Notes: a model not told the origin generated them from the sequence alone. DNA of 6,709 nt from Burkholderiaceae bacterium (GCA_022701845.1 JAKONS010000279.1:1-6709); one strand, 5' to 3'; positions 1 through 6,688 are shown, counted from the first letter of the stretch. Made by a program: numbers and translations.

Positions 1-3000
1 CGCGGCGAGATCGCCACCCGCCACGGCGAGCGACTGGTGGCCGGCACCGACAACTCGGTCTACCAGCGCATGCCGCAGGCGGTGGCCTATCCGCGCGATG
101 CCGACGACGTGCAGTGCCTGGCGCGGCTGGTCGGCCAGGAGGCCTGGCGCCAGGTGGTGGTGGCGCCGCGCGGCGGCGGCACCGGCACCAACGGGCAGTC
201 GCTCACCGACGGCATCGTGGTCGACGTGTCGCGCCACATGAACCGCATCCTCGACATCGACACCACGACCCGCCGGGTGCGGGTGCAGGCCGGCGTGGTG
301 AAGGACCAGCTCAACGCCGCGCTGCGGCCCCACGGCCTGTTCTTCGCGCCGGAGCTCTCCACCTCCAACCGCGCCACCATCGGCGGCATGGTCAGCACCG
401 ACGCCAGCGGCCAGGGCAGCTGCACCTACGGCAAGACCCGCGATCACGTGCTGGCGCTCGACACGGTGCTGCTGGGCGGCGAGCGCCTGCAGACCGCGCC
501 GGTCAGCGACGAAGAACTGCGCGCCCTGTGCGCCCGCCCCGGCCCGGTGGGTGACGCCTACCGCAGCGCCGAGGCCATCGCCCGCGAGCAGGCCGCCCTC
601 ATCGCCGAGGTGTTCCCGCCGCTCAACCGCTGCCTCACAGGCTACGACCTGGCGCATCTGCGCGAGGCCGACGGGCGCTTCAACCTCAACAGCGTGCTGT
701 GCGGCTCCGAGGGCTCGCTGGGTTTCCTGGTCGAGGCCACCCTGAACGTGCTGCCGCTGCCCAAGGTGTCGGTGCTGGTGAACGTGCGCTACGCCGGCTT
801 CATGGACGCATTGCGCGACGCGCAGGCGCTGATGGCGCAGCGGCCGATCTCGATCGAGACGGTCGATTCGCGGGTGCTGCTGCTGGCGATGCAGGACATC
901 GTCTGGAACAGCGTCGCCGCCTATTTCCCGCAGGAAGAGGACACCCACCCCGCCCGTGGCATCAACCTGGTGGAATTCAGCGGCGACGACGAGCTGGAGG
1001 TGAGCGCCCGGGTGGCCGCCTTCACCGCCCACCTGCAGCAGGACCGCAGCGTGGAGCGCCTGGGCCACACCCTGGCGGTGGGCCATGCGGCGGTGGAAAA
1101 GGTCTACACCATGCGCAAGCGCTCGGTCGGCCTGCTGGGCAACGTCGACGGCGAGGCGCGGCCGCAGCCCTTCGTGGAAGACACCGCGGTGCCACCGGAA
1201 AAACTGGCGGATTTCATCGCCGAGTTCCGCGCCCTGCTCGACAGCCACGGCCTGACCTACGGCATGTTCGGCCATGTGGATGCCGGCGTGCTGCATGTGC
1301 GGCCGATGCTCGACATGAAGGACCCGGCGCAGGCCGCGCTGGTGCGGCCGATCTCCGACGCGGTGGCGGCCCTCACCCGCAAGTACGGCGGGCTGCTGTG
1401 GGGCGAGCACGGCAAGGGCGTGCGCTCGGAATATTCGCCGGCGTTCTTCGGCGCGCTGTACCCGTCGCTGCAGGCGATCAAGGGCGCGTTCGATCCGTTC
1501 AACCAGCTGAACCCCGGCAAGATCGCCACGCCGCTCGGCACCGACGCGGCGCTGCTGAAGATCGACGAGGTGCCGATCCGCGGCACCGCCGACCGCACCA
1601 TCGACGAGCGGGTGTGGCAGAGCTACGGCGCGGCGATGCACTGCAACGGCAACGGCGCCTGCTACAACTTCGACCCCGACGACGCGATGTGCCCGTCGTG
1701 GAAGGCCACCCGCGACCGGATCCACTCGCCCAAGGGCCGCGCGGCGCTGATCCGCGAATGGCTGCGGCTGCAGGGCGCCGCCGGCATCGACGTGCTGGAG
1801 GCGCAGCGCGCGCCCTCCACCGCCCTCTCCTTCCTGACCGGCCTGCCGGCGCGCATCCGCGCCAGCCGGGCCCGGGCGCGCGGCGAGGAAGACTTCTCGC
1901 ACCAGGTGCACGACGCGATGGCCGGCTGCCTGGCCTGCAAATCCTGCGCCGGCCAGTGCCCGGTGAAGGTGAGCGTGCCCGACTTCCGCGCGCGCTTTTT
2001 GCAGCTGTACCACCAGCGCTATCTGCGCCCGGCCAAGGATTACCTGATCGGCTCGCTGGAGTTCACCGTGCCCTGGTTGGCACGGGCGCCGGGGCTCTAC
2101 AACCGGGTGATGTCGCATCCGGCGGTGGTCGACCTGCTGGCGCGCCATGCCGGCATGGTCGACAGCCCGCTGCTGAGCCGCTTCGATTTCGGCGCCACGC
2201 TGCGCCGCCACGGGGTGCAGCCGGCCACCGCCGAGCGCTTGGCCGCGTTGAGCGAGGCCGAACGGCTGCGCACCGTGGTGCTGGTGCAGGACGCCTTCAC
2301 CCGCTACTTCGAGACGCCGCTGGCGGCCGCCTTCGTCGAGCTGGCCGCGCGCCTGGGTTTCCGGGTGCTGCTGGCGCCGTTCCGGCCCAACGGCAAGCCG
2401 CTGCAGGTGCAGGGCTTCCTGCAGGCCTTCGACCGCGCCGCCGGCCGCAACGCGGCGCAGCTGGCGGCGCTGGCCGGCTACGGGATTCCGCTGGTCGGGC
2501 TGGATCCGGCGATGACGCTGGTCTACCGCCAGGAATACAAGAAGGTGGCCGGCGCCGAGGACTGCCCGCAGGTGCTGCTGCCGCAGGAATGGCTGGCCGA
2601 GGCCCTGCCCGCCGCCACCTCCACCGACGGCCCGGACACCCGGCCGCACCGCGCCTACCGCCTCATGGCCCACTGCACCGAGAAGACCAACGCGCCGGCC
2701 AGCACCGCGCAGTGGCAGCAGGTGTTCGCCCAGGCCGGGCTGCACCTCACCATGCAGGCGGCGGGCTGCTGCGGCATGTCGGGCACCTACGGCCACGAGA
2801 CCCGCAACCGCGCCACCTCGGAAACCATCTTCGACATGTCGTGGGGCCGCATCCTGGATGCGGCGGACGCGCCCGCCGCGTCGACCGAGGCGGCACAGCC
2901 GGAACTGCTGGCCACCGGCTATTCGTGCCGCAGCCAGAGCAAGCGGCTGCGCCAGCGCACCCTGCGCCATCCGATCGAGGTGCTGCTGGCGAGCCTGGAC

Positions 3001-3033
3001 CGGGCGGCCGCGCCTGCCGCCGAGGTGCGCTGA
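1..3033 (+). CDS. ydiJ: YdiJ-family FAD/Fe-S D-2-hydroxyacid dehydrogenase, 5'-partial
   Basis: Predicted to oxidise a D-2-hydroxyacid; E. coli YdiJ is reported to be a D-2-hydroxyglutarate dehydrogenase. Electrons would pass from FAD through Fe-S clusters to a membrane or soluble acceptor. The frame is open from base 1, so the true start lies upstream. 1010 residues are visible against about 1018 in E. coli YdiJ, so a few tens of residues are probably missing. Counting from base 1, an FAD_binding_4 (VAO-type) domain holds the glycine-rich APRGGGTGTNG at residues 55-65. The FAD-oxidase C-terminal domain has GMFGHVDAGVLH at 421-432. A first cysteine set lies at 548, 554 and 564 (CNGNGAC...MCPS). 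A CxxCxxCxxxCP 4Fe-4S motif has Cys 643, 646, 649 and 653. A C-terminal CCG-type domain shows HCTE (Cys892), GCCG (Cys923-924) and Cys976. All expected motifs are intact. The GTG at base 37 is internal. The gene is convergent with the downstream operon. Family assignment is firm; substrate is by homology only. Confidence 0.9.
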   Translation, partial: RGEIATRHGERLVAGTDNSVYQRMPQAVAYPRDADDVQCLARLVGQEAWRQVVVAPRGGGTGTNGQSLTDGIVVDVSRHMNRILDIDTTTRRVRVQAGVVKDQLNAALRPHGLFFAPELSTSNRATIGGMVSTDASGQGSCTYGKTRDHVLALDTVLLGGERLQTAPVSDEELRALCARPGPVGDAYRSAEAIAREQAALIAEVFPPLNRCLTGYDLAHLREADGRFNLNSVLCGSEGSLGFLVEATLNVLPLPKVSVLVNVRYAGFMDALRDAQALMAQRPISIETVDSRVLLLAMQDIVWNSVAAYFPQEEDTHPARGINLVEFSGDDELEVSARVAAFTAHLQQDRSVERLGHTLAVGHAAVEKVYTMRKRSVGLLGNVDGEARPQPFVEDTAVPPEKLADFIAEFRALLDSHGLTYGMFGHVDAGVLHVRPMLDMKDPAQAALVRPISDAVAALTRKYGGLLWGEHGKGVRSEYSPAFFGALYPSLQAIKGAFDPFNQLNPGKIATPLGTDAALLKIDEVPIRGTADRTIDERVWQSYGAAMHCNGNGACYNFDPDDAMCPSWKATRDRIHSPKGRAALIREWLRLQGAAGIDVLEAQRAPSTALSFLTGLPARIRASRARARGEEDFSHQVHDAMAGCLACKSCAGQCPVKVSVPDFRARFLQLYHQRYLRPAKDYLIGSLEFTVPWLARAPGLYNRVMSHPAVVDLLARHAGMVDSPLLSRFDFGATLRRHGVQPATAERLAALSEAERLRTVVLVQDAFTRYFETPLAAAFVELAARLGFRVLLAPFRPNGKPLQVQGFLQAFDRAAGRNAAQLAALAGYGIPLVGLDPAMTLVYRQEYKKVAGAEDCPQVLLPQEWLAEALPAATSTDGPDTRPHRAYRLMAHCTEKTNAPASTAQWQQVFAQAGLHLTMQAAGCCGMSGTYGHETRNRATSETIFDMSWGRILDAADAPAASTEAAQPELLATGYSCRSQSKRLRQRTLRHPIEVLLASLDRAAAPAAEVR

Positions 3034-3057
3034 GGGGCGGCTGCGGCGCCGCGCCCC
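3034..3057. terminator. Possible bidirectional terminator hairpin between convergent genes
   Basis: This lies in the 30-base gap between the stop codon of the YdiJ gene and that of the crotonase gene. GGGGCG at 3034-3039 pairs with CGCCCC at 3052-3057, and the interior contains the self-complementary GCGGCGCCGC. There is no clear T-tract on either side, so a Rho-independent terminator is not proven. Position between convergent genes is the main argument. In DNA this GC-rich, such complementarity can also arise by chance. Confidence 0.3.
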
Positions 3058-3063
3058 ACCGGC

Positions 3064-3906
3064 CTACCGGCCGCGGAAAACCGCGGGTCGCTTGTCGCGA
3101 AAGGCCGCCGCCGCCTCCCGCGCATCCTCGCTGTCGCCGGCCCGCGCGAAAGCGGCGGCGATGTCCGCCATGCGCTCCTCCACCCGGTCGTCGTGGATGC
3201 TGTCGAGGATCAGCTTGGTGCCGGCGATCGCCAGCGGCGCGGCGGCCGCCAGTTTCTGCGCACGCGCCAGCGCCGCGGCCAGGGCATCGTCGGCCACCGC
3301 GTCGACGAAGCCGTCGGCCAGCGCCTGCGCGCCGGACTGCAGTTCGCCCTCCATCAGCCAGCGCCGCGCATGCGACAGCCCGACCAGCCCCACCAGGCGC
3401 CGGCATAACGCGGCCGAATACAGGATGCCCAGCTTCACCGCCGGAATGCCGACGCGCGCGGTCGGCGAGGCGATGCGGAAATCGCAGGCCATCGCCACGC
3501 TGCAGCCGGCGCCCACGCACACGCCGTCGATCGCCGCGATCACCGGGAAGCCGGCCGACTTGATCGCCGCGTATACCTGGGCGATGCGCTCGCCGTAGGC
3601 AGCCGCCTCGCCCGGCAGGTCGCGGACCTTGGCGTATTCGACGATGTCGTCGCCCGAGGAAAAATTGCCCTCGGCGCCGGTCAGCACCACCGCCCGCACC
3701 GCCGGGTCGGCCTGCAGCGCGCGGAAGGTATCCAGCAGCAGGCTCCAGGTGCCGGCATGCAGCGCGTTCTTGCGGCGGGGCCGGTTCAGGGTGACGGTGG
3801 CGACCGCGCCGTCGATGCGCACCAGCACCGGCGGGGACGACTCCAGCGACGGCGACGGCGACGGCGACGGCGATGGCGATGGCGATGGCGCTTGCACCGG
3901 CTCCAT
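3064..3906 (-). CDS. Crotonase-superfamily (enoyl-CoA hydratase/isomerase-like) protein with N-terminal Pro-Ser repeat
   Basis: A 280-residue cytoplasmic protein of the ECH fold, expected to act on an acyl-CoA thioester. After an unusual Pro-Ser tract (residues 7-20), the crotonase core begins near residue 27 (VLVRIDGAVATVTLNRP). The first oxyanion-hole segment is NFSSGDDI (81-88). The second is DGVCVGAGCSVAMACD (127-142), followed by VGIPAVKLG (152-160). Aligned by eye to rat mitochondrial hydratase, the two catalytic glutamates (Glu144 in GGCELAM, Glu164 in QPEIKLG) correspond to Ser136 and Ala156. Ordinary hydratase chemistry is therefore doubtful, although the oxyanion-hole backbone looks intact. 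The ATG at 3906 is chosen because it overlaps the upstream stop (TGATG) and has AAGG seven bases before it. A GTG at 3828, after the repeat, is an alternative start with GGAG 12 bases upstream. It is the last gene of the operon and stops with TAG. Superfamily is firm; reaction unknown. Confidence 0.88.
   Translation of the reverse strand: MEPVQAPSPSPSPSPSPSPSLESSPPVLVRIDGAVATVTLNRPRRKNALHAGTWSLLLDTFRALQADPAVRAVVLTGAEGNFSSGDDIVEYAKVRDLPGEAAAYGERIAQVYAAIKSAGFPVIAAIDGVCVGAGCSVAMACDFRIASPTARVGIPAVKLGILYSAALCRRLVGLVGLSHARRWLMEGELQSGAQALADGFVDAVADDALAAALARAQKLAAAAPLAIAGTKLILDSIHDDRVEERMADIAAAFARAGDSEDAREAAAAFRDKRPAVFRGR
3847..3888 (-). repeat. Hexanucleotide microsatellite, seven units, encoding (Pro-Ser)7
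   Basis: On the plus strand there are four copies of CGACGG (3847-3870) followed by three of CGATGG (3871-3888). On the coding strand these read as CCA-TCG three times, then CCG-TCG four times, giving seven Pro-Ser dipeptides starting at residue 7 of the crotonase-like protein. Because the unit is six bases, gain or loss of copies would keep the reading frame. The clean block structure, with one synonymous variant per block, suggests recent slippage expansion. Confidence 0.9.
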
Positions 3907-4892
3907 CACTCGGCCTTGATGTCGCTGGTGCGGACCACTTCCTTCCACTGCCCGATCAGCGCCCGGGTCTGGTCGCGCGCATCGTTCACGCCGGAGCTGG
4001 TGGCGGTGATGCCGAGCATGCCGACCTTCTGTTTCGTGTCCGGGTCCTGCATCGCCTTGGTGATCTCGGTGTTGAGCCGCTGCACCACGTCCTTCGGCGT
4101 GGCGGCCGGCGCCATGATCACGTAGACCGAGGCCACGCCGAAGCCCGGCAGGCCGGATTCGGCCATGGTGGGCACGTTCGGCAGCGAGGCGTTGCGCTGC
4201 GGCGTGCTGATGGCGACAGCGGTGAGCTTGCCCGCAGCCACGTTCTGGATCACGTTCGGGGTGGTGGCGAACATCGACTGCACCTGGCCGCCGACCAGGT
4301 CGACCATGGCCTGGCTGCCGCCCTTGTAGGGCACGTGCAGCATGCTCACGCCGGCGCGCTTCATGAACATCTCGGCCACCACATGCTCGGTGGAACCGTT
4401 GCCGGACGAGGCGAAGGTGACCGCACCCGGCTTGGACTTGGCCAGCGCGGTGAACTCGGCCAGCGTCCTGATCTTCAGCGCCGGGTTCACCGACAGCACC
4501 AGCGGCACCTCGCCCACCACGTTCACCGGCACGAAATCGTTCTCCAATGAGAAGCCGGTGGTCTTGCCCATCATCGCCTCGGTCACCGCATAGCTGGTGA
4601 CCGGCGCCATCAGCAGCGTGGTGCCGTCGGCGGGCGCCTTCGCGACGTACTGTGCGCCGATGTTGCCGGAGAAGCCCGGCTTGTTGTCGACGATGACGGT
4701 GGTGCCGAGCGGGCCGCCCAGCTTGCTGGCGATGAGGCGGGCCATGGCGTCGACCGCGCCGCCGGCCGGGAACGCGACGATCAGGGTGACCGGGCGGCTG
4801 CTCAGGGGCGCTTGCGCGAAGGCGCTCGTGCCGGCGCTGGCGACCAGGGCGGCCGCGGTGGCGACGAGCAGGCGGCGGGCGATGGGTTTCAT
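3906..4892 (-). CDS. Bug/TctC-family periplasmic substrate-binding protein (tripartite tricarboxylate transporter type)
   Basis: A 328-residue exported binding protein of the tripartite tricarboxylate transporter family, whose members bind small organic acids in the periplasm. A signal peptide spans residues 1-26: positive MKPIARR, an Ala/Val-rich hydrophobic core, and likely cleavage at AFA-QAP. The mature protein opens with the family signature: VAFPAGGAVD (39-48), the VIVDNKPG segment (66-73), SGNIGA (75-80) and ADGTTLL (88-94). Length and motif order are typical, with no truncation. The ATG at 4890-4892 is chosen because it starts the signal peptide; its ribosome site is weak (CCGAG eight bases upstream). 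The gene follows the acyl-CoA synthetase by 59 bases and overlaps the crotonase gene by one base (TGATG). No TctA or TctB membrane subunit is visible, so within this window it is an orphan binding protein, common in Burkholderiales. The ligand is not predictable; the context suggests an acid that is subsequently ligated to CoA. Confidence 0.92.
   Translation of the reverse strand: MKPIARRLLVATAAALVASAGTSAFAQAPLSSRPVTLIVAFPAGGAVDAMARLIASKLGGPLGTTVIVDNKPGFSGNIGAQYVAKAPADGTTLLMAPVTSYAVTEAMMGKTTGFSLENDFVPVNVVGEVPLVLSVNPALKIRTLAEFTALAKSKPGAVTFASSGNGSTEHVVAEMFMKRAGVSMLHVPYKGGSQAMVDLVGGQVQSMFATTPNVIQNVAAGKLTAVAISTPQRNASLPNVPTMAESGLPGFGVASVYVIMAPAATPKDVVQRLNTEITKAMQDPDTKQKVGMLGITATSSGVNDARDQTRALIGQWKEVVRTSDIKAE
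3914..3917 (-). promoter_or_regulatory. Ribosome binding site of the crotonase-like gene, inside the Bug gene
   Basis: The coding-strand AAGG ends seven bases before the ATG at 3906 and lies within the last codons of the Bug gene. Together with the TGATG stop/start overlap it supports translational coupling and favours this ATG over the upstream GTG at 3948. Confidence 0.55.
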
Positions 4893-4951
4893 GTCGGAAT
4901 CTCGGTCAGGGGTGGATGGATAGAACGGAAAAAGGCAATCGGCCCGGGCGC

Positions 4952-6508
4952 TCACTGCTGCTCGAGATCCCACACGCCTGCGGTGCCGCGGGGCAGGTCG
5001 AGCTTGCGGATGCGCTGGGTGGGAGTGCGCGGGAAGTCGTCGACGAATGCGACGAAACGCGGCAGCTGGAATGACGGCAGCCGGCTGCGCGACCAGTCGA
5101 TCAGCGCTTGCTCGGTGAGCGAGGCGCCGCCGGCCCGCCGCACGAACAGCTTGAGTTCGTCGTCGCCGATGTCGGCCGGCACGCCGATCAGCGCGCATTC
5201 CTCGACGGCCGGGTGCTCGGCGATCACCCGCTCCACCTCCCAGGCGGAAATGTTCACACCGCGGCGGCGCAGCGAATCCTTCTTGCGGCCGGCGTAGAAC
5301 AGCCAGCCGTCGGCATCGCGCCGGGCCAGGTCGCCGGTGCAGAAATACGCGCCGCGCCAGGCGCCGCGGCTGGCTTCCTCGTTGCGGAAATAGCCGAGGA
5401 AGCCCAGGCCCGGGTGCAGGGCGCGGATGGTGACCTCGCCCGGCGTGCCGGCCGGCACCTCGGCGCCCTGGTCGTCGATCAGCCGGATGTCGTAGTACGA
5501 CAGCGGCTTGCCCATCGAGCCGGGCGGCCCGCCGATGTTTTCGCAGACGAAGGTGATCAGCTCCGACAGGCCGTAGCCCTCGCGCATCGTCACCCCGAAG
5601 CGCTCGGCGAAGGGCGCCCACACCTCCTGCGGGCAGCCACCGCCCCAGGCCATACGCACGCCGTGGGCGCGGTCGCCGGCAGACTCCGGCTGCTTCATCA
5701 GGATCGGCAGCACGCCGCCCAGGTAGTGGATGTGGGTGACGCCGCTCTCGGTGGCCTGCTTCCAAAAGCGCGAGGCGCTGAACTTGTCGACCATCGCCAG
5801 GGTGATCTTCTCCAGCACCGCCGCGATCGCCACCGCCACGCCGGCGCCGTGGTGCACCGCCTCCCAGAACAGGAAGGTGTCGCCGGGCCGGGCCTCGGTC
5901 AGTTTCAGGATCGCCATCGGGCCGGCGCGCAGGGTGCGGTCGGACTTCAGCACGCCTTTGGGCGCGCCGGTGGTGCCGGAGCTGGGGGTGATGGCGATGA
6001 TGTCGTCGGCCTGCGGTGCCACCGGGGGCGGGCTGGCATCGGGGTGGCGCATCAGTGCGGCGAAGCTGCCCGCCGCGTCGGCGGCGGAGCGCACGATCAC
6101 CTGCACCGAACGCCCTTCCAGGCAGGGCGCGATGGTGTCGAGATAGGCCTCGTCGACGATCAGCGCCTGCGGGTCGGCGCTGTCGACCGCGAACTGCAGC
6201 GCCGGGCCGATCAGGTGGATGTTCACCGGCACCCGCACCAGGCCCACTTTGGCCAGCGCGAAGATCGAGACGATGTGGTCCGGGTGGCCCGGCAGCATCA
6301 GCATCACCCGGTCGCCGGGTTGGAGGCCCAGCGCCAGCAGGCCGTTGGCCAGCCGGTTGGTCGATTCGTCGATGCGGCCGAAGCTGTAGTCGGTATCGCC
6401 GAAACGGCAGTAGATGTGGTGCGGGTCGGCGGCGGCGCGCCGGTCCATCAGTTCGCGCAGCGTGGTCGCACCCACCTCGGGCATCTCGATCGTTTCCAAA
6501 GCCGTCAT
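4952..6508 (-). CDS. CaiC-like acyl-CoA synthetase / AMP-dependent CoA ligase
   Basis: A 518-residue ANL-superfamily ligase predicted to activate a carboxylic acid with ATP and CoA in the cytoplasm. The phosphate-binding loop is TPSSGTTGAPKG (174-185). The adenine-binding motif is YGLSE (312-316), the ribose-binding aspartate is in TGD (391-393), and the hinge region GRKKDSLRRRGVNIS spans 407-421. The DKFSASRFW segment (241-249) and the RRRGVNIS form resemble crotonobetaine/carnitine-CoA ligase relatives more than long-chain FadD. In the C-terminal A10 motif (usually PKTxTGKxxK) the sequence is PRTPTQRIRK (493-502), so the catalytic Lys position appears to be Arg499; Lys502 is nearby. The ATG at 6508 is preferred over the TTG at 6514 because AGG lies six bases before the ATG, whereas for the TTG it would be directly adjacent. 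It is the first gene of the operon and stops with TGA 59 bases before the Bug gene. Family is firm; the acid substrate is unknown, and carnitine is only one candidate. Confidence 0.9.
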   Translation of the reverse strand: MTALETIEMPEVGATTLRELMDRRAAADPHHIYCRFGDTDYSFGRIDESTNRLANGLLALGLQPGDRVMLMLPGHPDHIVSIFALAKVGLVRVPVNIHLIGPALQFAVDSADPQALIVDEAYLDTIAPCLEGRSVQVIVRSAADAAGSFAALMRHPDASPPPVAPQADDIIAITPSSGTTGAPKGVLKSDRTLRAGPMAILKLTEARPGDTFLFWEAVHHGAGVAVAIAAVLEKITLAMVDKFSASRFWKQATESGVTHIHYLGGVLPILMKQPESAGDRAHGVRMAWGGGCPQEVWAPFAERFGVTMREGYGLSELITFVCENIGGPPGSMGKPLSYYDIRLIDDQGAEVPAGTPGEVTIRALHPGLGFLGYFRNEEASRGAWRGAYFCTGDLARRDADGWLFYAGRKKDSLRRRGVNISAWEVERVIAEHPAVEECALIGVPADIGDDELKLFVRRAGGASLTEQALIDWSRSRLPSFQLPRFVAFVDDFPRTPTQRIRKLDLPRGTAGVWDLEQQ

Positions 6509-6514
6509 TGCCAA

Positions 6515-6517
6515 CCT
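6515..6517 (-). promoter_or_regulatory. Ribosome binding site deciding the synthetase start
   Basis: The coding strand reads CAGG followed by six bases and then the ATG at 6508. The AGG core is short but well spaced for this ATG. It rules against the TTG two codons upstream, which begins immediately after the AGG. Confidence 0.5.
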
Positions 6518-6537
6518 GTATTAGTGAAATGCAATAA

Positions 6538-6566
6538 AGTCTATCGACATAAAACACGTTATGCAA
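6538..6566 (-). promoter_or_regulatory. Putative promoter of the synthetase-Bug-crotonase operon
   Basis: Inside the AT-rich island upstream of the operon the coding strand shows TTGCAT (6566-6561), a 17-base spacer, and TAGACT (6543-6538). These match 3 of 6 and 4 of 6 bases of the sigma-70 consensus boxes. Transcription would begin near 6531, giving a leader of roughly 23 bases before the ATG. The spacing is ideal, but the boxes are weak, as expected for a promoter needing an activator. Confidence 0.35.
6548..6563. promoter_or_regulatory. Operator-like inverted repeat CATAA-N6-TTATG
   Basis: A perfect 5-base inverted repeat, CATAA (6548-6552) and TTATG (6559-6563) with six bases between, sits almost entirely in the spacer of the proposed operon promoter. 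That placement fits a regulator binding site. Direct repeats of GACAT (6546-6550 and 6567-6571) flank it with a 21-base period, and ATGCAA occurs at 6529-6534 and 6561-6566. The regulator cannot be named from the sequence. Confidence 0.35.
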
Positions 6567-6622
6567 GACATGGGCCAGTCATCGGTGCTGGGGTTTGCAC
6601 CGACCGTAAGATCGCGCCCTCC

Positions 6623-6637
6623 GCATCCGGCGGATGC
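6623..6637. repeat. Perfect 15-base palindrome GCATCCG-G-CGGATGC
   Basis: Seven-base arms around one central base, located in the upstream region shared by the operon and a possible divergent gene. It could be a protein binding site, or a hairpin (6-base stem, GGC loop) in the leader of a plus-strand transcript. Confidence 0.5.
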
Positions 6638-6643
6638 CCGCGA

Positions 6644-6658
6644 AGCCGCGCCGCGGCT
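6644..6658. repeat. Perfect 15-base palindrome AGCCGCG-C-CGCGGCT
   Basis: A second dyad with seven-base arms and one central base, six bases after the preceding palindrome. Its sequence differs from the first, so the two are not copies. Their centres (6630 and 6651) are 21 bases apart, about two turns of the helix. High GC content makes this one easier to obtain by chance than the first. Confidence 0.45.
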
Positions 6659-6688
6659 CGCTCGCCGACCGATTCCGAGCCCTGAACG

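Noticed and set aside
37..39. GTG as the start of the YdiJ gene
   Set aside because: The frame is open to base 1, and the upstream codons continue family-like sequence before TDNSVYQ. The start lies outside the window.
2747..3520. 257-codon minus-strand open frame across the convergent gene junction
   Set aside because: It overlaps the crotonase gene in another frame and runs antisense into YdiJ coding sequence. Composition is Arg/Gly/Pro-rich with no motif.
699..3563. 954-codon open frame on the plus strand overlapping the YdiJ gene and the crotonase gene
   Set aside because: It is out of frame with the YdiJ gene and runs antisense into the crotonase gene. Its translation is Arg/Gly/Ala/Pro-rich with no recognisable domain, a typical stop-poor shadow in GC-rich DNA.
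3847..3888. CRISPR-like or minisatellite array
   Set aside because: The units are six bases with no spacers and lie in frame inside a coding region, so this is a simple microsatellite.
3907..3948. Upstream GTG start (3948) adding 14 residues to the crotonase-like protein
   Set aside because: It would lie inside the Bug coding region. The ATG at 3906 has a well-placed AAGG and the classic TGATG overlap.
3906..6566. Apparent 886-residue minus-strand protein ending in the Bug protein
   Set aside because: The first part is an out-of-frame shadow of the acyl-CoA synthetase that happens to lack stops. Only the part from the ATG at 4892 is real, as its signal peptide shows. It is not a fusion.
5108..6685. 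525-codon plus-strand open frame antisense to the acyl-CoA synthetase
   Set aside because: Its His/Gly/Arg/Ala-rich translation has no domain, and the opposite strand encodes a complete ligase with all core motifs.
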